A stretch of DNA of 8,699 nt from Lachnospiraceae bacterium (GCA_021204285.1 JAJPZP010000057.1:1-8699), one strand, 5' to 3'. Shown: positions 1-7,152, counted from the first letter of the stretch. Numbers and translations are program-made. Notes: generated from the letters alone by a model not told the origin.

Positions 1-51
1 ATAACGTTTTGTGCCTTGAGCGTCAAAAACGCGAAAGGAATGGATATAACA

Positions 52-912
52 ATGAGTGACTATGTAATTACCACAGACAGTGGTGCGGATCTGTCCCGGG
101 AATACCTGGAAGAGCATCAGCTCAGGATCGCGTCGCTGACCTGCCTGATGGATGGGGAATCCTATAATGACGAGCACCCGATTTCAGACAAGGATTTCTA
201 CGCGAAGATCCGCGGCGGTTCGATGCCAACCACTTCGCAGGTGAGTCCGGAGCAGGCGCGCGAGCTCTTTGAGCCGTTCCTGAAGGCGGGAAAGGACGTC
301 CTGCATCTGGGCTTTGACTCCGGCATCAGCGGCAGCTACCAGAGCGAAGAAGCCGCGGCAAAGGAGCTTCGGGAAGAATATCCGGAGAGAAAGCTGATCG
401 TCATCGACACGCTTTGCGCGTCCATGGGGCAGGGTCTTCTGGTACATAAAGCGCTGAAGATGAAGGAAGCGGGCGCCTCCCTTGAGGAGGTGGCCAGCTG
501 GTGCGAGGAGAATAAGATGGGGATGGCCACTTATGTGGTGGTGGATGACCTGAACCATCTCTACCGCGGCGGCAGAGTATCCCGCAGCAGCGCTGTGCTC
601 GGCAGTGTGGTCGGCATCAAGCCGATTATCCACATTGATGAGAAGGGGGAGCTGGAGGTCTGTGGCAAGATCCGCGGCCGCAAGAAGGCGATCCAGCATA
701 TCATTGATCAGATTATGGAGCGGAAACGGGACGAGGAGAAGATCGTGTCCATCAGCCACGGCGACTGCCTGGAGGATGCGGAGGCGATGAAGAAGATTCT
801 TATGGAGCAGTACGGGATTGAGGAAGTACTGATCAGCTATGTCGGACCGGTGATCGGTTCCCATACCGGACCGGGCGTGCTGATATTGTCCGCCCTGTCG
901 AAGTCGAGATAA
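52..912 (+). CDS. DegV family protein (fatty-acid-binding, FakB-like)
   Basis: A 286-residue protein, the usual length for the DegV family. Family knowledge: these proteins bind a fatty acid, and the FakB members present it to the kinase FakA for phosphorylation and entry into phospholipid synthesis. Seen: N-terminal TDSGADLS (residues 8-15), TTSQVSP (60-66), DSGISGSYQS (89-98, matching the usual SSGxSGTYQS), YRGGRVSRSS (171-180) followed by the GIKPI segment, and a C-terminal GPVIGSHTGPG (265-275). These are the conserved blocks lining the lipid pocket. I chose ATG at 52 because the family begins just before the first beta strand (YVITTDSG). An ATG at 40 and a TTG at 16 are in frame but would add a non-conserved leader. 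AAAGGA at 34-39 is a modest SD. No fakA is in view, so the ligand and partner are unknown. Cytoplasmic. The family call is firm; the exact role is not. Confidence 0.93.
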   Translation: MSDYVITTDSGADLSREYLEEHQLRIASLTCLMDGESYNDEHPISDKDFYAKIRGGSMPTTSQVSPEQARELFEPFLKAGKDVLHLGFDSGISGSYQSEEAAAKELREEYPERKLIVIDTLCASMGQGLLVHKALKMKEAGASLEEVASWCEENKMGMATYVVVDDLNHLYRGGRVSRSSAVLGSVVGIKPIIHIDEKGELEVCGKIRGRKKAIQHIIDQIMERKRDEEKIVSISHGDCLEDAEAMKKILMEQYGIEEVLISYVGPVIGSHTGPGVLILSALSKSR

Positions 913-917
913 AAAAA

Positions 918-923
918 GAGGAG
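918..923 (+). promoter_or_regulatory. Ribosome binding site of the symporter gene
   Basis: GAGGAG lies 10 bases before the ATG at 934, in the 21-base gap after the degV-family stop. The gap has no room for a terminator and shows no clear promoter, so the two genes are probably cotranscribed. Confidence 0.7.
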
Positions 924-933
924 AAATACGGAT

Positions 934-2463
934 ATGTCATCAGAAAAATTTATTATGTTAATCGCGATCCTGCTCTATCTGGTCGGCGTGGTCATGATCG
1001 GTGTGCGGCTCGCGAAGAACAATCAGACAACGGAAGACTTTTACCTGGGCGGGCGTAAGCTCGGTCCTTTCGTCACTGCGATGAGCGCGGAAGCCTCTGA
1101 CATGAGCAGCTGGTTGCTGCTTGGGCTTCCCGGAGTAGCTTACCTTAGCGGCGTCGCAGACGCGGCCTGGACTGCGATCGGACTTGCGATCGGCACTTAT
1201 GTGAACTGGCTGATTGTCGCAAGACGTCTGCGCAACTACACGGTGGAGGCCGGAAACTCGACGATGCTGCCGGCCTTTTTCTCGAACCGCTACCGCGATG
1301 AGAAGAAGATCCTTTCTGTGATCGCGGCAGTCGTCATCATCATTTTCTTTGTGCCTTATACGGCGTCGGGCTTTTCCGCCTGCGGCAAGCTCTTCTCGTC
1401 GCTGTTCGGTGTGGACTATGTGCTGGCTATGATTTTCAGCGCGATCATTATTGTGGCCTATACAACGCTGGGAGGATTCCTGGCAGCGAGTACCTCCGAC
1501 TTTGTGCAGAGTATTATTATGACCTTCGCGATTATTGTAGTCCTCGGCTTCGGCTTTACAACCGCGGGCGGCGTGGGTGCCGTGATGGCGAATGCGCAGT
1601 CGATGGCCGGTTATTTCAGCCTGACAGCCATGTACGATGCGGCGAGCAATTCATCAACGCCCTATAGTCTGCTGACGATCGTTTCAACGCTGGCCTGGGG
1701 ACTTGGTTATTTTGGCATGCCGCACATCCTGCTGCGCTTCATGGCGATCGAGAATCCGGACAAGCTGAAACTCTCGCGCCGCGTGGCTTCCGTGTGGGTC
1801 GTGATTTCCATGACGGTGGCGATTTTCATCGGCGTCGTCGGAAACGCGATGTCAAAGATTGGCGCGATTCCGGAGCTTGAGGATTCGGAGACCGTCATCA
1901 TCGAGATTGCGAATCTGATCGCACAGAACGGCGTGCTTGCAGCGCTGGTGGCCGGCATCATCCTGGCCGGTATCCTGGCCGCGACGATGTCAACGACGGA
2001 TTCCCAGCTTCTGGCAGCTTCGTCCAGCGCTTCGCAGAATATTCTGAAGGAAGTGTTCCTGAAGGATATCAGCGAGAAGACTGCCATGCGCGTCGCCCGT
2101 ATTACGGTGCTGATCATGGCGGTCATCGGCGTCTTCATCGCCCGCGATCAGAACAGTTCCGTCTTTGGTATCGTGTCCTTCGCCTGGGCAGGCTTCGGCG
2201 CGGCCTTCGGCCCGCTGGTGTTGATGGCGCTCTTCTGGAAGCGTTACAATATGTATGGCGCACTGGCCGGTATGGTGAGCGGCGGTATTATGGTCTTTGT
2301 CTGGAAGTTCATCGTACGCCCGATGGGCGGTCTGCTCGACATTTACGAGCTGCTTCCGGCTTTCCTCGTGGGCCTTGCCTTCCATGTGGTTGTAAGCCTT
2401 CTGACCGAAGAGCCTTCGCAGGAAATCAAGGATGAGTTTGACCGCGTAGCGGCGATGAAGTGA
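934..2463 (+). CDS. putP: Sodium:solute symporter, PutP (sodium/proline) type
   Basis: A 509-residue integral membrane protein of the SLC5/SSS family, about the length of PutP, with roughly 13 hydrophobic segments running from residues 5-23 to about 464-486. It should couple Na+ entry to solute uptake across the cytoplasmic membrane; proline is the likely substrate. Seen: GGRKLGPFVTAMSAEASDMSSWLLLGLPG (residues 39-67), which carries the PutP ASDMSxW motif with D56 and S58 at the positions of the E. coli Na+-site residues D55 and S57. A second Na+-site motif, ATMSTTDSQLL, has S353/T354 corresponding to E. coli S340/T341. YLGGRKLG and the GFSACGKLF segment also fit PutP. The start at 934 has a GAGGAG SD. 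No putA or other proline catabolic gene is present, so a compatible-solute role or another amino-acid substrate remains possible. Confidence 0.9.
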   Translation: MSSEKFIMLIAILLYLVGVVMIGVRLAKNNQTTEDFYLGGRKLGPFVTAMSAEASDMSSWLLLGLPGVAYLSGVADAAWTAIGLAIGTYVNWLIVARRLRNYTVEAGNSTMLPAFFSNRYRDEKKILSVIAAVVIIIFFVPYTASGFSACGKLFSSLFGVDYVLAMIFSAIIIVAYTTLGGFLAASTSDFVQSIIMTFAIIVVLGFGFTTAGGVGAVMANAQSMAGYFSLTAMYDAASNSSTPYSLLTIVSTLAWGLGYFGMPHILLRFMAIENPDKLKLSRRVASVWVVISMTVAIFIGVVGNAMSKIGAIPELEDSETVIIEIANLIAQNGVLAALVAGIILAGILAATMSTTDSQLLAASSSASQNILKEVFLKDISEKTAMRVARITVLIMAVIGVFIARDQNSSVFGIVSFAWAGFGAAFGPLVLMALFWKRYNMYGALAGMVSGGIMVFVWKFIVRPMGGLLDIYELLPAFLVGLAFHVVVSLLTEEPSQEIKDEFDRVAAMK

Positions 2464-2501
2464 TGATGCAAGGGCTTCAAGGTCGAACAATGGATGCTTG
2501 T

Positions 2502-2526
2502 ACCCCCGGGAATTCCCGGGGGTTTT
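2502..2526 (+). terminator. Intrinsic terminator after putP
   Basis: A perfect 22-base palindrome (2502-2523) folds into a 9-bp GC-rich stem (ACCCCCGGG / CCCGGGGGT) with an AATT loop, followed by TTTT at 2523-2526. It starts 38 bases after the putP stop. The T run is short, but the stem is very stable. There is no matching T run on the other strand, so it should act only on + strand transcripts. Confidence 0.85.
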
Positions 2527-2538
2527 CCATTTTCAGGA

Positions 2539-2567
2539 TTGTGTTTCTGAAAAAACTGTGCTATACT
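2539..2567 (+). promoter_or_regulatory. Probable sigma-A promoter of comM-dprA
   Basis: TTGTGT (2539-2544), a 17-base spacer and TATACT (2562-2567), with TGC directly before the -10 giving an extended -10 element. It lies after the putP terminator and gives a leader of about 60 bases before comM. The -35 is only moderate, and the call rests on sequence match alone. Confidence 0.55.
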
Positions 2568-2626
2568 TGCCACATCTAAAATCTGTAATGCATATCGCGA
2601 CATTTTTCCCAAATACAAAAGTTTAC

Positions 2627-2631
2627 GGAGG
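2627..2631 (+). promoter_or_regulatory. Ribosome binding site of comM
   Basis: GGAGG precedes two adjacent ATG codons. It is 5 bases before the ATG at 2637 and 8 bases before the ATG at 2640. The second spacing is better, and the family usually begins MFS, so 2640 may be the true start. Confidence 0.65.
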
Positions 2632-2636
2632 AAAAA

Positions 2637-4178
2637 ATGATGTTCAGCATGATTTTGTCAGCGGCTGTGCTCGGCGTGGAGGCGTGCGCGGTGCAGGTCG
2701 AGGCGGATATCTGCGATGGGCTGCCGCAGTTTTGCATGGTCGGCGATCTCTCACAGGAGGTTCGGGAGGCGTCCGATCGTGTGCGTACCGCTCTGAAAAA
2801 TACGGGAATTTCGTTTCCGCCCAAAAAAGTGACAGTCAATCTCTCACCTGCGCATATCAGAAAGGAGGGGACGCGCTTTGACCTGCCGGTAGCGGCGGCG
2901 CTTCTTGCGGCGCTCGGCGTCTTTCCGGCGGAATATGCTGAGGGCGTGATGATTGTGGGAGAAATCAGCTTAAGCGGGCAGGTCAGGCCCGTAGGCGGTG
3001 TCCTGCAGACCGTGCTGCTCGCGAAGGAGAAAGGGTGCCGCCTTTGCATGGTGCCGCGTGAGAATGCGGGCGAGGGCGCTGCAATTGGAGGCATTCCGGT
3101 CGTCGGCATCGAAAATATTCAGGAACTGCTGGCGTGCCTGCTCTCTCCGGAACTCGGCGCGCGGCGTGCGGAGGGCTCCCGCCCGTGGAATCCGGATGAG
3201 ATTCGCGATACCGGAGAGGATTTTCGTGAGGTGAACGGGCAGCTCGCGGTGCGCCGCGCGGCAGAGATCGCGGCGGCAGGGATGCACAATTTTCTGATGG
3301 TGGGAAGTCCGGGCTCCGGTAAGACGATGATTGCACGGCGGATGCCGACGATCCTGCCGCGGCTGACGCTGGAGGAGAGTCTGGAAATCTCGGGCGTATA
3401 CAGCGCCTGCGGTCTTATGACAGGGGCGGAAGGGCTTGTGACGGCGCGCCCCTTCCGCTCTCCGCATCATACGGTTTCCGCAGCCGCGCTGGCTGGAGGA
3501 GGGAGAAGCGTGAAGCCTGGTGAGATCAGTCTTGCTACGCGCGGCGTACTCTTTCTGGACGAGCTGCCGGAATTTTCCCGCAATGCCCTGGAAGTATTGC
3601 GTCAGCCCATGGAAGATGGTTTTGTCACGGTCAGCCGAACGGAGATGAAGTACACCTTTCCGGCGCATTTTCAGCTGGTAGCGGCGATGAATCCCTGTAA
3701 ATGCGGCTTCTATCCGGATCGGAGCCGCTGCCGCTGTCAGCCGGGCGAGGTGAATCGTTATCTTCGAAAAATTTCGAGGCCATTGCTTGACCGTATTGAT
3801 ATCTGTGTGGAGATTCCCCGCGTTGAATACCGCGATCTGTCGCAGTCGGAGGAGAATGAGTCGTCGGGGGAGATCCGTGGGCGCGTGGGGGCAGCGCAGC
3901 GGATTCAGAGCGAGCGCTATCGGGACTGTCCCTGGCAGTTCAACGCGCAGCTTCGTGCTTCAGCGATCCGGCGTTTTTGTCCACTTGGCAGCGCAGAGCG
4001 CCAGATCATGGAGCGCGCATTTGATCGGATGAACCTGAGCGCGAGGGCGTACCACCGGATCATTAAGGTTGCGCGTACGATCGCAGATCTGGAGGGTGAG
4101 GAGCGGATCCGGGATGTACATCTTCTGGAGGCAATCGGTTATCGCTCGCTCGATCAGCGCTTCTGGGAGGTGTCCTGA
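2637..4178 (+). CDS. comM: YifB/ComM family AAA+ ATPase (Mg-chelatase-like)
   Basis: 513 residues, full length for the family. Seen in order: an N-terminal Lon/ChlI-like domain (about 1-170) with VTVNLSPAHIRKEGTRFDLP (66-84) and GEISLSGQVRPVGGVL (108-123); Walker A GSPGSGKT (223-230); RPFRSPHHTVSAAAL (271-285); Walker B VLFLDELPEF (304-313); AMNPCKCGFYPD with C354, C356, C365 and C367, a probable metal-binding cluster; RPLLDRIDI (381-389); and a C-terminal Mg-chelatase helical domain. In Vibrio, ComM is a hexameric helicase that promotes branch migration during natural transformation. In Firmicutes the role is less tested. It stops two bases before dprA and is almost certainly cotranscribed with it, which supports a DNA-integration role. 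The ATG at 2640 is a likely alternative start, removing one Met. All ATPase motifs look intact. Confidence 0.94.
   Translation: MMFSMILSAAVLGVEACAVQVEADICDGLPQFCMVGDLSQEVREASDRVRTALKNTGISFPPKKVTVNLSPAHIRKEGTRFDLPVAAALLAALGVFPAEYAEGVMIVGEISLSGQVRPVGGVLQTVLLAKEKGCRLCMVPRENAGEGAAIGGIPVVGIENIQELLACLLSPELGARRAEGSRPWNPDEIRDTGEDFREVNGQLAVRRAAEIAAAGMHNFLMVGSPGSGKTMIARRMPTILPRLTLEESLEISGVYSACGLMTGAEGLVTARPFRSPHHTVSAAALAGGGRSVKPGEISLATRGVLFLDELPEFSRNALEVLRQPMEDGFVTVSRTEMKYTFPAHFQLVAAMNPCKCGFYPDRSRCRCQPGEVNRYLRKISRPLLDRIDICVEIPRVEYRDLSQSEENESSGEIRGRVGAAQRIQSERYRDCPWQFNAQLRASAIRRFCPLGSAERQIMERAFDRMNLSARAYHRIIKVARTIADLEGEERIRDVHLLEAIGYRSLDQRFWEVS
4166..4170 (+). promoter_or_regulatory. Ribosome binding site of dprA
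   Basis: GGAGG lies inside the last codons of comM, 10 bases before the ATG at 4181. It supports 4181 as the real dprA start, and therefore the absence of the N-terminal SAM-like domain that many DprA proteins carry. Confidence 0.65.
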
Positions 4179-4180
4179 AG

Positions 4181-4906
4181 ATGGCAGTATATTATAATAG
4201 AAGAAACCCGACTGAAAAGCGGGAAAAAGACATACAATATATCGCCCGGGACGATGCACGCTATCCGGAGATTCTGACGCATTACAGCGGGATGCCAAAG
4301 GGACTCTGGCTGCTGGGGCGCCTGCCGGATCCGACACGCCCAAGCGTGGCGATTGTCGGCGCGCGGGATTCGAGCCCCTTTGGAGACCAGACGGCCAGAT
4401 GGTTCGCTTCGGAGCTGGCAGCGGCGGGTGTGCAGATTATCAGCGGTATGGCCTGGGGGATCGACGGCATGGCGCATGAAGGAGCCCTGGAGGCGGGTGG
4501 CGATACCTTTGCGGTGCTTGGCTGCGGCGTGGATGTATGTTACCCGTCCGGACACCGGAAGCTTTATGAAGCGTTGATTGCACGTGGAGGTATCCTCTCA
4601 GAGCTGGAACCCGGCAGCCGACCGCTGGCCTGGCATTTTCCGCTGCGGAACCGGATTATCAGCGCTCTTTCCGATCTGGTACTCGTGGTCGAGGCGCGTG
4701 CAAAGAGCAGTTCGCTTATCACCGCAGACCTCGCACTTGAACAGGGCAAAGAAGTCTTTGCCGTGCCGGGACGTGTTACGGACGATCTGAGTCGCGGCTG
4801 TCTGAATCTGATCCGGCAGGGTGCAGGCCTCGCTTCGAGTCCTGCGGAGGTGCTGGATGCACTTGGAATTTTGGCAAATAAGGACACATTTTGCCAATGT
4901 AATTAG
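4181..4906 (+). CDS. dprA: DNA processing protein DprA (Smf), truncated by in-frame TAG
   Basis: A 241-residue product holding the DprA Rossmann-like fold. Family role: cytoplasmic DprA binds incoming single-stranded DNA in transformation and loads RecA. Seen: VAIVGARDSSPFGD (56-69), SGMAWGIDGMAHEGAL (88-103), VLGCGVDVCYPS (112-123), HFPLRNRIISALSDLVLVVEA (152-172), SSSLITADLALEQGKEVFAVPG (176-197). Two motif positions differ from the consensus I know: SGSLIT reads SSSLIT (S177), and the GxN-LI motif reads GCLNLI (L208). The N-terminal SAM-like domain is missing; only about 50 residues precede the fold. Translation stops at TAG 4904-4906, in the linker before the winged-helix domain, which continues in the same frame (next entry). 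The Rossmann core is complete, so the short product may still bind DNA. Alternatives are a decaying gene, readthrough of the amber codon, or a sequencing error. It sits two bases after comM. Confidence 0.9.
   Translation: MAVYYNRRNPTEKREKDIQYIARDDARYPEILTHYSGMPKGLWLLGRLPDPTRPSVAIVGARDSSPFGDQTARWFASELAAAGVQIISGMAWGIDGMAHEGALEAGGDTFAVLGCGVDVCYPSGHRKLYEALIARGGILSELEPGSRPLAWHFPLRNRIISALSDLVLVVEARAKSSSLITADLALEQGKEVFAVPGRVTDDLSRGCLNLIRQGAGLASSPAEVLDALGILANKDTFCQCN
4871..4897 (+). repeat. Inverted repeat TTGGCAAA-N11-TTTGCCAA, with a third TTGCCAA copy nearby
   Basis: The arms are 4871-4878 and 4890-4897, at the 3' end of the short dprA frame and just before its TAG. TTGCCAATG at 4891-4899 is repeated directly at 4917-4925, where it overlaps the -35 of the candidate topA promoter. 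This could be a weak RNA hairpin or a protein-binding dyad. One such dyad in 8.7 kb is not unlikely by chance; only the position makes it notable. Confidence 0.35.
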
Positions 4907-5155
4907 AAAGTTATACTTGCCAATGACGAAATTATCCTGTATAGTTGGTTACGTTTACAGCCCGTGTCTTTGGAGGAGCTGACCCGCAGAACCGGATTTT
5001 CTGTCTCAAGAACACTTACGCTGCTTATGAGTATGGAGTTAAAGGGCTGTATCCGGGAAGTTCAGAAAAATCATTATGTAAGGACGGATTTAAAATTTAC
5101 AGATGGCAAAGAATCTGGTGATCGTGGAGTCGCCTGCAAAGGTGAAGACAATTAA
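4907..5155 (+). pseudogene. dprA: dprA 3' part: winged-helix domain left behind the TAG
   Basis: Reading on in the dprA frame past the TAG gives 82 codons ending at TAA 5153-5155. The first part is a convincing DprA C-terminal winged-helix domain: LANDEIILYSWL, PVSLEELTRRTGFSVSRTL, LLMSMELKGCIREV, then HYVR. After HYVR the frame runs as non-conserved sequence into topA, overlapping it out of frame by 53 bases, so an original stop may also have been lost. An internal GTG at 4964 is in frame but has no convincing SD and would remove the first helix, so separate translation looks unlikely. Only amber readthrough would attach this domain, giving a protein of about 324 residues. I treat it as a disrupted remnant. 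The stretch is AT-rich: 4861-4960 is about 33% G+C, which looks well below the flanking genes. Confidence 0.75.
4917..4945 (+). promoter_or_regulatory. Candidate sigma-A promoter of topA inside the dprA remnant
   Basis: TTGCCA (4917-4922), a 17-base spacer and TATAGT (4940-4945), each hexamer matching consensus at five of six positions. The expected start near 4952 leaves a leader of about 150 bases before the topA ATG at 5103. If used, topA would not depend on the comM-dprA transcript. It lies in an AT-rich stretch, where chance matches are more common. Confidence 0.5.
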
Positions 5156-7088
5156 AAAATTTCTGGGGCCAAAGTACGAGGTCATGGCCTCGAACGGGCA
5201 CGTGCGGGATTTCCCCAAGAGCCAGTTCGGGATTGACGTTGAGCATAACTATGAGCCCAAATATATTACGATCCGGGGAAAGGGCGAGATTTTAGCAAAA
5301 CTTCGCAGGGAAGCGAAGAAGGCAGACAAAGTTTATCTTGCGACCGACCCGGACCGTGAGGGGGAGGCGATTTCCTGGCATCTTTCCCAGGCATTGAATC
5401 TGGATGAAAAGAAGATGTACCGCATTTCCTTCAATGAGATTACAAAGACGGCGGTGAAGGAATCGCTCAAAAACGCGCGGGAGATTGACATGGATCTGGT
5501 GGATGCCCAGCAGGCGCGCCGCATGCTTGACCGTATGGTCGGTTACCGGATCAGCCCGATTCTCTGGGCAAAGGTGAAGAGGGGCTTAAGCGCCGGCAGA
5601 GTGCAGTCAGTGGCGCTGCGCATCATCGCGGATCGAGAGGAAGAAATTGCGGCTTTTGTTCCGGAGGAGTACTGGAGCCTGGATGCAGATTTTCATGTGG
5701 AAGGGGAGAAAAAGCCCCTGACAGCAAAATTTTACGGGACGGTAGAAGAAAAGCGCGGGATCAGTTCCCGTGAGGAGATGGATCAGGTGCTGGCGGCGCT
5801 TGAAAACGCTGCGTTTTCGGTGACGGATGTAAAAAAGGGCGAACGTTCGAAGAAGGCGCCGCTTCCCTTCACGACCAGTACCTTGCAGCAGGAGGCGTCG
5901 AAAGTGCTGAATTTCTCCACTTCGAAGACGATGCGCCTGGCGCAGCAACTCTACGAGGGCGTGGATCTTGGCTCGCGTGACACTGTGGGTATTATTACCT
6001 ACCTGCGTACCGATTCTATGCGCGTTGCTGAGGAAGCGGACCGCGCGGCCCGGGAATATATTTCCGGGCAGTATGGAGAACCCTATGTGCGTGCAGGTGA
6101 GGAGAAAAAGAACAGCGGGAAGCGGATACAGGACGCTCATGAGGCGATTCGCCCTACGGATATCCGGCGTACGCCGGCTTCGGTGAAGGAATCGCTTTCC
6201 CGCGATCAGTTTCGCCTTTATCAGCTTATCTGGAAGCGTTTTACAGCGAGCCGTATGGCGGATGCCCGTTACCAGACAATGGCGGTGAAGATCGACGGCG
6301 GCGGATATCGTTTTACCGTTTCGGCCTCAGCGGTTGATTTTGATGGTTTCCTGTCCGTCTATGCCCAGGATGAGGAAGAAAAGGGTGCCAATATCAGCCT
6401 TCTGAAGAGCCTGAGTAAGGACTCGCTTCTCACATTGGAGAAGCTTGATGACCGGCAGCATTTCACACAACCGCCGGCACATTATACGGAGGCTGCGCTT
6501 GTGAAGACGCTGGAGGAGCTCGGCATCGGTCGTCCCAGTACTTACGCACCGACGATCAGTACGATCATTTCCCGCCGTTATGTGTCGAAGGAGGGAAAGA
6601 ATCTTTATCTGACCGAACTCGGCGAGGTTGTCAACAATATGATGAAACAGGCCTTCCCGAGTATCGTGGAGACTGATTTCACCGCGAATGTGGAGTCACT
6701 GCTCGATATGGTTGAGGAAGGAAAGGTCGGCTGGAAGACGGTCGTCGCCAATTTTTATCCGGATCTTGATGCGGCAGTGAAGGCGGCAGAAAAAGATCTC
6801 GAAAAGGTGCAGGTGCGCGACGAAGTTTCGGATGAGATCTGCGAGCAGTGCGGGCGTAATATGGTCATCAAGTATGGCCCCCATGGGAAATTCCTCGCCT
6901 GCCCGGGCTTCCCGGAGTGCCGGAATACGAAACCCTATCTCGAGAAGATTGGCGTTGCCTGTCCAAAATGTGGGAAGGAGGTCGTGCTGAAGCGATCTTC
7001 AAAAGGCAGGAAGTTCTACAGCTGCGAAGGCTATCCGGACTGTGATTTTATTTCCTGGAAAAAACCGTCTGAAAATTCGAAAAATTAA
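5103..7088 (+). CDS. topA: DNA topoisomerase I (type IA)
   Basis: A 661-residue enzyme that relaxes negative supercoils by cutting and rejoining one DNA strand. Seen: N-terminal Toprim domain beginning MAKNLVIVESPAKVKTI, with E9 and the acidic motif DPDREGE (residues 82-88); RRMLDRMVGYRISPILW (139-155); GLSAGRVQSVALR (161-173); the active-site tyrosine Y300 in GIITYLRTDSMR; and DAHEAIRPTD (344-353). The C terminus has two four-cysteine zinc fingers, C580/C583/C600/C606 and C620/C623/C641/C647, typical of bacterial TopA. The start is fixed by family alignment; the only SD-like sequence, AGGA at 5081-5084, is 18 bases away, which is weak and may mean coupling to upstream translation. The first 53 bases overlap the out-of-frame dprA remnant. 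dprA-topA-codY is a familiar Firmicute order. It ends at a terminator. Confidence 0.97.
   Translation: MAKNLVIVESPAKVKTIKKFLGPKYEVMASNGHVRDFPKSQFGIDVEHNYEPKYITIRGKGEILAKLRREAKKADKVYLATDPDREGEAISWHLSQALNLDEKKMYRISFNEITKTAVKESLKNAREIDMDLVDAQQARRMLDRMVGYRISPILWAKVKRGLSAGRVQSVALRIIADREEEIAAFVPEEYWSLDADFHVEGEKKPLTAKFYGTVEEKRGISSREEMDQVLAALENAAFSVTDVKKGERSKKAPLPFTTSTLQQEASKVLNFSTSKTMRLAQQLYEGVDLGSRDTVGIITYLRTDSMRVAEEADRAAREYISGQYGEPYVRAGEEKKNSGKRIQDAHEAIRPTDIRRTPASVKESLSRDQFRLYQLIWKRFTASRMADARYQTMAVKIDGGGYRFTVSASAVDFDGFLSVYAQDEEEKGANISLLKSLSKDSLLTLEKLDDRQHFTQPPAHYTEAALVKTLEELGIGRPSTYAPTISTIISRRYVSKEGKNLYLTELGEVVNNMMKQAFPSIVETDFTANVESLLDMVEEGKVGWKTVVANFYPDLDAAVKAAEKDLEKVQVRDEVSDEICEQCGRNMVIKYGPHGKFLACPGFPECRNTKPYLEKIGVACPKCGKEVVLKRSSKGRKFYSCEGYPDCDFISWKKPSENSKN
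7063..7077 (+). promoter_or_regulatory. Possible CodY box upstream of codY
   Basis: The sequence matches the known CodY consensus AATTTTCWGAAAATT at 12 of 15 positions, with the three mismatches at positions 3-5. It lies in the last codons of topA, 11 bases before the candidate codY -35 element, where a CodY dimer could repress its own gene. This is a motif match only. Confidence 0.4.
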
Positions 7089-7117
7089 TTGAATTTCACG
7101 GAAGAATATGCTAAGAT
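7089..7117 (+). promoter_or_regulatory. Candidate codY promoter
   Basis: TTGAAT (7089-7094), a 17-base spacer and TAAGAT (7112-7117), with TGC before the -10 forming an extended element. Each hexamer matches at four of six positions. Initiation would fall near 7124, at the base of the terminator hairpin, so the hairpin would sit at the very 5' end of a codY mRNA. Confidence 0.4.
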
Positions 7118-7122
7118 TCTTA

Positions 7123-7152
7123 GTGCGGCTGCGCGGGGCAGCTGCACTTTTT
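7123..7152 (+). terminator. Intrinsic terminator after topA
   Basis: A 10-bp stem, GTGCGGCTGC (7123-7132) with GCAGCTGCAC (7138-7147), including one G-U pair, a five-base loop and TTTTT at 7148-7152. It lies 34 bases after the topA stop and ends only 43 bases before the codY ATG. Confidence 0.85.

Noticed and set aside
184..864. A 226-codon open frame on the - strand opposite the DegV-family gene
   Set aside because: It lies wholly within a well-conserved + strand gene, gives low-complexity His/Leu-rich sequence with no recognised motif, and is a shadow of codon bias.
2528..2555. Two adjacent weak CodY-box-like matches (about 10 of 15 each) over the comM promoter
   Set aside because: Matches this weak occur many times by chance in a window this size. 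Only their promoter position is suggestive.
2562..2572. The 11-mer TATACTTGCCA before comM recurs at 4912-4922 in the dprA remnant
   Set aside because: Several repeated 11-mers are expected by chance in 8.7 kb. In the first copy TATACT is a plausible -10; in the second the same hexamer has no well-spaced -35.
2970..3668. A 232-codon open frame on the - strand opposite comM
   Set aside because: It is Arg/His-rich with no family signature and sits over intact ComM ATPase motifs.
4964..5155. A separate 63-codon gene starting at GTG 4964
   Set aside because: It has no convincing ribosome binding site, and its sequence is the inner part of the DprA winged-helix domain, so it is better read as the remnant of dprA.
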